Part shown: positions 1 to 5,885 of the stretch, in pieces
How positions within the stretch are numbered: position 1 is the first letter of the stretch
Layout: each line of letters starts with the position of its first letter
From: CALARM01 sp964431735
GTDB taxonomy: Bacteria > Vulcanimicrobiota > SpSt-956 > JAKJGF01
Direction: 5' to 3'
DNA: 8,887 nucleotides
Assembly: GCA_964431735.1 (NCBI GenBank)
Contig: CAYSLJ010000226.1
Coordinates: 1-8,887, forward strand
The notes under the pieces: generated by a model
What the model was told of the DNA's origin: nothing
The model's input: the letters and a program-made list of their open reading frames with translations, nothing else
The model's database searches: none
Made by a program: the position numbers and the translations under genes

Positions 1-1
1 T

Positions 2-67
2 GATACTGCAAATACTCCAAACGATCCACTCGGTTACTGGTATGAAGACGTGGAATTACCTGCTTAA
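2..67 (+). CDS. C-terminal end of an upstream gene (partial), probably another tail structural protein
   Basis: An open frame enters from the left edge and stops at TAA 65-67, giving 21 residues that end in GYWYEDVELPA. No start is visible. Its strand and its 29-base distance from the next gene match the operon. In tail modules the gene before the chaperone and tape measure genes is often the tail tube or major tail protein, so that is the positional guess. The fragment is too short and too unspecific to confirm it. The frame could also be open by chance, but the other two plus frames are closed by early stops or lack a start. Confidence 0.5.
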   Translation, partial: DTANTPNDPLGYWYEDVELPA

Positions 68-83
68 TATGTTTACGATAGAA

Positions 84-88
84 AGGAA
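84..88 (+). promoter_or_regulatory. Ribosome binding site supporting the GTG start at 97
   Basis: AGGAA lies 8 bases before GTG 97-99. The reading frame upstream of this GTG is closed by TAG 79-81 and TGA 91-93, so no longer start exists. The next in-frame ATG (112) has no comparable site at the right distance. Confidence 0.6.
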
Positions 89-96
89 CCTGAACT

Positions 97-579
97 GTGA
101 TAGACCCTTTAATGCTTTTAAGAAAGGCAAAAGTAAAGACTACTCTCGGAGAAGTTGAAGTAGAAGAGTTTACTTTTCTACGTGAATTGCTTTTTCAAAA
201 GATAAATAAGGAAGATATCACGGCTCAGGTTTCTTTTGTTTGCCCTGACTGTAAAAATATTCATCTGTTCACTCAGGGCGACAAAGAAAATATTTTAACA
301 GCAACTGCTTATGTTAATTCTCCTCTTCCTATTCCGCAATTACCGTCAGGAGATAATAAGAAAGTAGATTCTAACTTTTTTGATTGCCTGCTGTTACTCT
401 GCAAAAATAATATAGGAAGCCTTAAGGAAATTATTACCAGTTATTCCGTTCAGCAAATTAATGAATATGTTTACGCTATTCAGGATAATCACCTGAGATT
501 TAATTCTTCAGATTCCAATCAATCCATAGAGGAAAAAATGAAAAACGCCATAGAAGGCACAGGCACAGGAAGGAGGTGA
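97..579 (+). CDS. Small protein upstream of the tape measure gene; tail assembly chaperone-like by position, with a CPDC knuckle
   Basis: A 160-residue protein starting at GTG. Residues 1-45 are charged and mixed. A CPDC motif lies at 49-52 (VSFVCPDCKNIHLF), a polar stretch with PLPIP follows at about 75-85, and a mostly helical half runs from about 92 to 155 with further cysteines at 97 and 102. The end is GTGTGRR. In many tailed phages the gene just before the tape measure encodes a chaperone (like lambda gpG) that coats the tape measure protein during tail assembly, and size and position fit. A single Cys-x-x-Cys knuckle is not a usual chaperone feature. It recalls small baseplate proteins of the T4 gp26/gp51 type, some of which carry a similar Cys pair; that is a weak resemblance by eye. 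The stop codon overlaps the next gene's SD, suggesting coupled translation. The role is inferred mainly from context. Confidence 0.5.
   Translation: MIDPLMLLRKAKVKTTLGEVEVEEFTFLRELLFQKINKEDITAQVSFVCPDCKNIHLFTQGDKENILTATAYVNSPLPIPQLPSGDNKKVDSNFFDCLLLLCKNNIGSLKEIITSYSVQQINEYVYAIQDNHLRFNSSDSNQSIEEKMKNAIEGTGTGRR
571..578 (+). promoter_or_regulatory. Strong ribosome binding site that decides the TTG start of the tape measure gene
   Basis: AGGAGGTG is a near-perfect anti-16S match. The AGGAGG core ends 8 bases before TTG 585-587 and the site overlaps the previous gene's stop (TGA 577-579). An in-frame TAA at 582-584 rules out any earlier start. The next in-frame ATG is at codon 14, without an SD at the right distance. 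Confidence 0.8.
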
Positions 580-584
580 AATAA

Positions 585-3500
585 TTGAGTGATTTAGATC
601 TTGCAATTAAAATAGCTCTGGAAATGGGAGCGAGCCAGACGGAATTAAATAAACTTAAGGTTCTTTTAACTGAACTTTCAAAAATGACACCGGATCCGAA
701 GGTAAAAGCACAAATAGACTCTGTCCTCCAGGGAGTAAAACTCCTTGATGGTGCAATAGCAAAAGTCACTGAAGATTCTAAAAAAGCCAGTAAAGGACTG
801 GATGATGTTGCCAGTAGAGCCAGGGCAGAGAATTTAAAAGAAGTGGCGGGAAGTATATCGACTCTTTCAGACGCCTTATTGTCTGTTGGGAAAGGAATAA
901 TTCAGACAACTGCAGATTTTGAGATGCTTGAGGCCCGTATGCTTACAGCGGCAAAAGGCAATAAAGAATTAAGAGATGAATTAATGGCTTTTGCGAGAGA
1001 AGCAGCTTCTTCAACTCCTTATTCTGTTCAGCAGGTTACAGACGCTATAATAAAGCTTGAAGCTTATGGATTTGAGGCAAAAAAGACATTTAAAGCAGTA
1101 GGAGACCTGGCAGCAGCTTACGGGAAAGATTTATCTCAGGCAGTTGAAGCTGTGGCAGATGCTCAGACCGGGGAACTCGAACGCCTTAAAGAATTTACTA
1201 TAACAAAGCAGCAATTAATTGAAAAAGCCCGCGAGATGTTCAATAAAGAAATTGTAAATTCTAAAGGGCAGATTACTGATTTACAGGCCATGAATGAGGC
1301 TCTATTTACAATCATGGAAGAACGTGCTTCAGGTGCCATGGGAAGAATGATGGATACTTACGCCGGAGCAATGAGCAATTTTAAAGACTCTGTTGAGCAA
1401 TTACAACAAAGCCTTGGTAAAGAAGTTCTTCCAAAACTTACAGATTTCGTTAAGTGGGCCGGTTCTGTGGTAACTGCTTTCAATAACCTTGATGAGGGTA
1501 CAAAATCCGTATTAAGTAATCTCGGACTCTTTACTATTGCCATAGGCGGTATAGGTGGAAAGTTAGTTTCTACTGTTATGCAGATACAGGCTTTAAAAGC
1601 TTCGTTAGAGGCTTCTCAGATAGCTATGTTAAGTTTTGCCGGCGTAGCAGCAGGAATAGGCATAGCCGTTGGAGTTCTTGCGAATTCTTATATAGACGCA
1701 TGGAGAAAGATGGAGGAACAGAAAGCGGAAAAGATAGAAGCTGAATGCAAGAAAATTGCTAATGGTTTCAAGGAACTAAGGGAAGCAATAAAAAATCTAA
1801 ACGATACTCCTATTGATATAGTTTTAAAGAAATCTCCAGAGCAAATTAGATCCGAGATAGATGATATGGATCAGGTAATAGAAGGATACAGGCAAAAAAT
1901 AGCAGAGAGGCAAAGCGGCCAAACTTTTACATATCAATTTGAAGAAAATAAAACTTCTTACGCGGGCGTATCTGATTTTGCTGGGCAACAAATAGAAATG
2001 AAGGCTGAAGATGCAAGAAAATATCTTACGAAAAGCATTGAGGATAATAGAAAAGCTCTTGAAACTACTCAAAAAGGAACTCAAGCATATTTAGACCTTA
2101 AAGCAAGTATAAATGACGCCGAAACCGCTCTTTCTGCTTTAGATTTTCAGTTAAAACAAACTGATAAATCTATGGGTAAACAAATTGATAGCGCGGAGGC
2201 TTACCAAAAGAGCCTTATTAGCGCAGAAGAGTATAGAGAAAAATTCTTATCCGGTAAATTTCCAGAAGCAAGCAAACCTACTGTAGGGCCTATAGACGAT
2301 AGAGAAACGATAAACGATAGTAATTTAAAGAAAAAAATTCAGTATTATAAAGACGACCTTGACCATTTAAGAAGCTATTTTTCCGAATATAAACTTACTT
2401 ACGAGCAGCAAATAACTCTTAAAGAGGCAATAAATAAAAGAAAAGACGAACTGAATAAGGAAGAAGAAAGAAACGAAAAAGAACATTGGAATACTTATAT
2501 TAATGACCTCAAAGTTTCTCTCTCTGCCGGCGAAATCTCCCAAAAACAATATAATGACAGTATAGCTTCATATTTAAATCAAAATACAATAGAACTGCAG
2601 AATAACGCAGATTTAAAAACAAAAATAGAAAAAGAATATTACTCTGGAGTAAATAAGCTTCAAAAAGAACAGGCAGTAGAAGCGAAGAAAGCAGAAAAAG
2701 ATAGAATAGAATCTATTAAGGCAGCCTGGTCAACCTTTATCGACGAACAAACCGTAAAGCTCAATGAAGGCGCGATAAGCCAAAAAGAATACATGGAATC
2801 TATAAAGAAATATCAGCAAGAGAATATGCAGAGTATTCAAAAGGTTTCAGGTTTGTCTCTGGATATAGAAAAAAAATACTCCCAGGAAGTAAAAAAACTC
2901 CGTCAGGAAGAAGCGGCGGAAGCAAAGAAAGCAGCAGAAGCAAAATTAAAAGCAGAGGAAGAAATAGCCCTTGAAATTGAAGCTCTTGACAATGACGTTA
3001 CTAGAAGCCAATTAAAAAATATACAAAAGAAAATAGATAAATTTAAAGACGCCGGGGTTGAGCAGGTAAAAATAGAAGAATATACTCAAAAAGCTATTCA
3101 AAACCTGCAGCAATCTACACAAGAAAAATTTGACCAGCAAATCCAGAATCAGAAAGATAAAATAGAAGACCTGGCAGAAAAAATAAGACAGATTGATGTT
3201 AAACTTAAGGAAAATAAAGAAAAGCAGGATAAACTCACTTCTTTATCTTCCTCTGGCGGTGACAATTCAAGCCCTATAAAATCCATAGAAGAAGCCTTTT
3301 CGACTGGTCTCGGCGAGTTCACAAAAAAAATGGAAGAGCTTAAAAAGCTTGAAGAAGAAAGCCAGAAACTTCAGGCGGAAAAAGCTCAGGCAGAAAGAGA
3401 ACAGAAGCAGGCGCAGGAAAAACTTGTTAAAGCACAGGACGATTCGAAAAAAGCTACAGAGGAATTAACTGCAGCTCTTAAAGAAAATACTGAGGCTCTC

Positions 3501-4163
3501 GGTAGTTCTCCACCTGCCAAAAACCCGGAGGATAAACCTTCTGAAACTCCTAAAGACGGAGAACCTAAAAAATATTACCCCGGTGATAATGTTGGAGAAA
3601 AAGACGGAGAACCTAAAAAATATTACCCCGGTGATAATGTTGGAGAAAAAGACAGCACATCAAAATTAAAACCCGGAGACCCTGGTTATATTTATGGCTC
3701 TGATGTCGGTAATTATGGAGGGGGCAATCTTCCAGGAAAATCCACTCAAGGACAGGGAGGAAACCTTCCTTCTAATTATACTAAAGGAGGTTTCTCGACA
3801 AACACAAGTAGTATAGCCAATCCTTACGCGGGTCAATTTGGGACAGGGAATGCGCCTCAGTCACCCCAGCCATCAGTGAATCCGAGTAGAAGTAACCAAG
3901 GATGGGTAAGGATGCCGGAAGGAACTGTAACGCTTGCAGACGGAAGATCTGCCGCTCCTTCAACTGCAATTACGGTCATGCCGGATTCAAGAGCTACATC
4001 GACGCAGAAAACGAACCTGACTCCCACATCCGGAAACCAATATGGGGGGAATACATACAAAACTGAATATAACATTACTATAGATAATAACAAATTATCA
4101 GCAAACGCCGGCCTTGAAAGAAATATCGGATATATTGTGGAAACAGCTATTAAATATTCATAA
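585..4163 (+). CDS. Phage tail tape measure protein, TP901-like core
   Basis: This 1192-residue protein is by far the longest in the window. Tape measure proteins span the tail lumen, set its length and nucleate tube polymerisation; many later help DNA pass into the cell. Residues about 105-300 (from TTADFEMLEARM through YSVQQVTDAIIKLEAYGF and MDTYAGAMSNFKDSVEQL) read like the TP901/phage minor tail core. Two hydrophobic Gly/Ala-rich segments follow at about 309-332 and 346-370, as is common in the family. From about 372 to 975 the protein is Lys/Glu/Gln-rich and heptad-like, predicted long coiled coil, with an 80-residue tandem repeat at 635-794. Residues about 975-1160 are Pro/Gly/Ser/Asn-rich and probably disordered, with a perfect 16-residue duplication at 990-1021. 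A short ordered end closes with NIGYIVETAIKYS. If it is all extended helix at the usual 0.15 nm per residue, the tail would be up to about 180 nm, less if the C-terminal part is not in the lumen. The start is TTG behind a strong SD. Confidence 0.92.
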   Translation: MSDLDLAIKIALEMGASQTELNKLKVLLTELSKMTPDPKVKAQIDSVLQGVKLLDGAIAKVTEDSKKASKGLDDVASRARAENLKEVAGSISTLSDALLSVGKGIIQTTADFEMLEARMLTAAKGNKELRDELMAFAREAASSTPYSVQQVTDAIIKLEAYGFEAKKTFKAVGDLAAAYGKDLSQAVEAVADAQTGELERLKEFTITKQQLIEKAREMFNKEIVNSKGQITDLQAMNEALFTIMEERASGAMGRMMDTYAGAMSNFKDSVEQLQQSLGKEVLPKLTDFVKWAGSVVTAFNNLDEGTKSVLSNLGLFTIAIGGIGGKLVSTVMQIQALKASLEASQIAMLSFAGVAAGIGIAVGVLANSYIDAWRKMEEQKAEKIEAECKKIANGFKELREAIKNLNDTPIDIVLKKSPEQIRSEIDDMDQVIEGYRQKIAERQSGQTFTYQFEENKTSYAGVSDFAGQQIEMKAEDARKYLTKSIEDNRKALETTQKGTQAYLDLKASINDAETALSALDFQLKQTDKSMGKQIDSAEAYQKSLISAEEYREKFLSGKFPEASKPTVGPIDDRETINDSNLKKKIQYYKDDLDHLRSYFSEYKLTYEQQITLKEAINKRKDELNKEEERNEKEHWNTYINDLKVSLSAGEISQKQYNDSIASYLNQNTIELQNNADLKTKIEKEYYSGVNKLQKEQAVEAKKAEKDRIESIKAAWSTFIDEQTVKLNEGAISQKEYMESIKKYQQENMQSIQKVSGLSLDIEKKYSQEVKKLRQEEAAEAKKAAEAKLKAEEEIALEIEALDNDVTRSQLKNIQKKIDKFKDAGVEQVKIEEYTQKAIQNLQQSTQEKFDQQIQNQKDKIEDLAEKIRQIDVKLKENKEKQDKLTSLSSSGGDNSSPIKSIEEAFSTGLGEFTKKMEELKKLEEESQKLQAEKAQAEREQKQAQEKLVKAQDDSKKATEELTAALKENTEALGSSPPAKNPEDKPSETPKDGEPKKYYPGDNVGEKDGEPKKYYPGDNVGEKDSTSKLKPGDPGYIYGSDVGNYGGGNLPGKSTQGQGGNLPSNYTKGGFSTNTSSIANPYAGQFGTGNAPQSPQPSVNPSRSNQGWVRMPEGTVTLADGRSAAPSTAITVMPDSRATSTQKTNLTPTSGNQYGGNTYKTEYNITIDNNKLSANAGLERNIGYIVETAIKYS
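2487..2966 (+). repeat. Two tandem 80-residue (240-bp) protein repeats inside the tape measure coiled coil
   Basis: Residues 635-714 and 715-794 align without gaps, both starting with a Trp (WNTYI and WSTFI). About 31 of 80 positions are identical by my count. Shared motifs are GEISQKQY/GAISQKEY, IEKEY/IEKKY and EAKKA. The DNA has diverged, so this is an old duplication kept in register. A weaker related segment may follow (about 795-855, with VEQVKIEEYTQKAIQNL). Another may precede it (about 585-634, with LTYEQQ). Confidence 0.75.
3552..3653 (+). repeat. Perfect 48-bp direct tandem repeat in the tape measure gene
   Basis: Units 3552-3599 and 3600-3647 are identical base for base, and the first 6 bases of the unit recur at 3648-3653. 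Each codes for 16 residues beginning KDGEPKKYYPGDNVGE. The unit length is a multiple of three, so the frame is kept. Zero differences, including at silent positions, point to a recent duplication. It sits in the presumably disordered region, where length changes are cheap. Confidence 0.95.
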
Positions 4164-4168
4164 GGAGG
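4163..4168 (+). promoter_or_regulatory. Ribosome binding site for the 141-residue gene
   Basis: AGGAGG starts on the last base of the tape measure stop codon (TAA 4161-4163) and lies only 4 bases before ATG 4173. The spacing is short but the match is perfect, and no better in-frame start is visible nearby. Confidence 0.65.
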
Positions 4169-4172
4169 GACT

Positions 4173-4598
4173 ATGAGCAATATTTATACACTTACAAACA
4201 TTTCAGATGGAGAGATTTATACATTTCCATTCGACCCTCTTTATATTTCACCTTTCCCAGAAAGTAATTCTCAGCCGCTGACATTTGCATCTGGAATTTC
4301 TTTTGATGATAATTTTAATTACATACCTTCTGAAACTTCTATTGCTAATCCCGGAGCAGTAGAAAAGGGAATGAAAGTCACAATTTCCGGCGATGGGATG
4401 ATTGAATCCGACACAGAAACGCTTTACGATAGATGGCGTTTAGCAAAAGAACAGGCATTTTATGCCGTAAGATATTCAAAAATTTATAACTATAATTTTC
4501 AATGGGCCGAAGAGCCTAAATTTATACCAATGAATTGTTTTGATACGAATGCCGGGGAAGAAGTTTACCAGTACAGTTTAACATTTTACATTATATGA
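4173..4598 (+). CDS. Small tail-tip or baseplate-region protein of unknown family
   Basis: A 141-residue protein I cannot assign to a family. It is rich in aromatic residues and short beta-like stretches. The N-terminal part has FPFDPLYISPFPE at 18-30. The middle has VEKGMKVTISGDGMIES at 63-79. A probable helix runs at 80-100 (ETLYDRWRLAKEQAFYAVRY), and the end is an aromatic beta strand (YQYSLTFYII). There is no signal peptide or membrane segment. Tail modules often carry a small beta-rich protein after the tape measure gene, such as a distal tail protein, a gpU-like terminator or a LysM-type baseplate protein. The pattern of a helix followed by strands that end at the last residue would suit any of these, so I name none. 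It lies 9 bases after the tape measure gene and its stop overlaps the SD of the next gene. Confidence 0.8.
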   Translation: MSNIYTLTNISDGEIYTFPFDPLYISPFPESNSQPLTFASGISFDDNFNYIPSETSIANPGAVEKGMKVTISGDGMIESDTETLYDRWRLAKEQAFYAVRYSKIYNYNFQWAEEPKFIPMNCFDTNAGEEVYQYSLTFYII

Positions 4599-4609
4599 GG
4601 TGAATTGAA

Positions 4610-5866
4610 ATGTCACAAGGGATAACACTCGTAGCAGCAGATAAAACAACAAATAAAACATATACGGCTTTTGGCCTTTGTCCTCCGGGACTTTCCCATG
4701 AACAGTTTATAGGTGCAAAAAATAACGATTCAACCGCCATAGTTAAACCGGTAGTTGCGTTCTACCCGAACCAAAAAAGCAATACACACTTAAATACTTC
4801 CGGTTATCCTGTGATATTTTCTTCTATAATTTGCCAGGATGACAACGGGAACCTTCAGAAAACAGTAGTAGCAAAAGAGGCAGCAGATGCAGAATTAACT
4901 AAGCTTACTTCCAGATATAAAGTACTTCGGTACAATGGCACTTCTTATACCGATGTAACGGAAGATGCAACCATAAACATGATGGCCTCTTCTTCTGACA
5001 AACTTTATGTCGGGTGTAATGAAATTATTCCGTGTTTAAAAATGGAATTCTCAACACCGGGAAGTTATACTGGTTTTGCATATAAAATTAGTCAGTCAGA
5101 CAATACCTTTAATACTCCTCCTGTGGATGCTACTGATGGCACTTCAGAAACAACAAGTGACGGAGTAGTAGACTTAGGTACTGTAACAGAGGCGGAATGG
5201 CAGAAATGCATTCTTTCAGGCTTCAATATGTATTGGATAGAATTTTCTTGCACTGCTGTTACAACTCAAGCAGTTCTTGATGTTCTTTACTGGGAATATA
5301 ATTACCAATTACCATATGTTTGCCTTCTCGGTACAGGTCTGTATTATGATAAAACTGCAAGTTATACACCTGTAACTCCTTATGCTGAATATTGCAATAT
5401 GGGAAGAATTGTTTTCGACGCAGATCCTTGTGCTTCACCTGGAAACACTCTTTCCGGTGCGTTTAACTACAAAAACCCACAACCGGGCACATACCTACTT
5501 ACTTTCTCAAATATAAACACCACTGCAAAAACGGCAAATTGTCAGGTAAATGCCGGAAGTGACATAGGAATTCGTATTGACTCGGTAACTATTCATGAAA
5601 ATATTGTCCCTGGTATGAAATTGATATTTTCTTCAGGTTTAACAGCAACAGATACAGCCACTATTGAAATTTCAGAAAGCGTTAAATGGGACTGGTACGC
5701 TTTACCTGATGGATCTGTTCCAGGAACATATCAAAATAAAGACCTTGAATTACCGGATATTGCAGCCGGTGATATTGAAATGTTTTACCATAAGAATATT
5801 CCTTCGTCAACTGCCACTACTACAAAGAATAAGCAGTCGGGCATTGTGTTTATTTACGAAACTTAA
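4610..5866 (+). CDS. Beta-rich tail protein with an adsorption/minor-tail-type module
   Basis: A 418-residue protein translated from ATG behind GAGGTG (4597-4602). It is rich in Thr, Ser, Tyr and Asn with few charged runs, as expected of extracellular beta structure. Residues about 128-232 show a pattern I recognise from phage minor tail and fibre proteins: SDKLYVGCNEIIPCLKMEF, then a DGT turn (176-178), a Gly-Val strand, a Trp (197) and SGFNMYWIEFSCTAVTT (203-219). There, modules of the form lyvG...DGT...W...G..YWiR..v.a.tt are common. Residues about 285-395 look like a second beta domain. Nine or more cysteines are present, more than usual for a tail protein. A role in receptor contact or tail-tip decoration is likely but inferred. 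Position between tape measure and hub would also allow a distal tail or baseplate wedge-like role. Confidence 0.55.
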   Translation: MSQGITLVAADKTTNKTYTAFGLCPPGLSHEQFIGAKNNDSTAIVKPVVAFYPNQKSNTHLNTSGYPVIFSSIICQDDNGNLQKTVVAKEAADAELTKLTSRYKVLRYNGTSYTDVTEDATINMMASSSDKLYVGCNEIIPCLKMEFSTPGSYTGFAYKISQSDNTFNTPPVDATDGTSETTSDGVVDLGTVTEAEWQKCILSGFNMYWIEFSCTAVTTQAVLDVLYWEYNYQLPYVCLLGTGLYYDKTASYTPVTPYAEYCNMGRIVFDADPCASPGNTLSGAFNYKNPQPGTYLLTFSNINTTAKTANCQVNAGSDIGIRIDSVTIHENIVPGMKLIFSSGLTATDTATIEISESVKWDWYALPDGSVPGTYQNKDLELPDIAAGDIEMFYHKNIPSSTATTTKNKQSGIVFIYET

Positions 5867-5885
5867 TTAAAAAAAGGGAAAGCTA

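Noticed and set aside
1..96. Promoter search in the short gap before the 160-residue gene.
   Set aside because: Only about 29 non-coding bases are present and I see no paired -35/-10 hexamers; read-through from the upstream gene is the simpler explanation.
69..158. Small plus-strand ORF from ATG 69 (29 codons).
   Set aside because: It overlaps the start of the 160-residue gene in another frame, has no SD at the proper distance, and its product shows no recognisable features.
531..584. Programmed minus-one frameshift from the 160-residue gene toward the tape measure frame (GAAAAAAT and GAAAAAC runs near its end).
   Set aside because: The runs do not form a standard X XXY YYZ heptamer in the zero frame, and the minus-one frame is closed by TAA at 582-584, so neither a fusion nor a long second product would result.
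2869..3330. A AAA AAA slippery heptamers in the tape measure zero frame (A8 at 2869-2876 and 3323-3330, A7 at 2891-2897).
   Set aside because: They follow from Lys-rich codons in AT-rich DNA. Slippage at 3323-3330 meets TAA at 3341-3343, and I see no stimulatory structure.
3857..4180. Minus-strand ORFs of 60-107 codons, the longest here, others at 500-769, 1358-1543, 1824-2084, 2367-2549, 3781-3969, 6738-6932 and 8521-8811.
   Set aside because: All lie opposite well-supported plus-strand genes, are hydrophobic or Phe/Ser-rich as expected of antisense of AAA/GAA codons, and show no coherent SD or operon arrangement.
5664..5870. Plus-strand ORF of 68 codons.
   Set aside because: It lies inside the 418-residue gene in another frame, with low-complexity Leu/Ile content and no SD.
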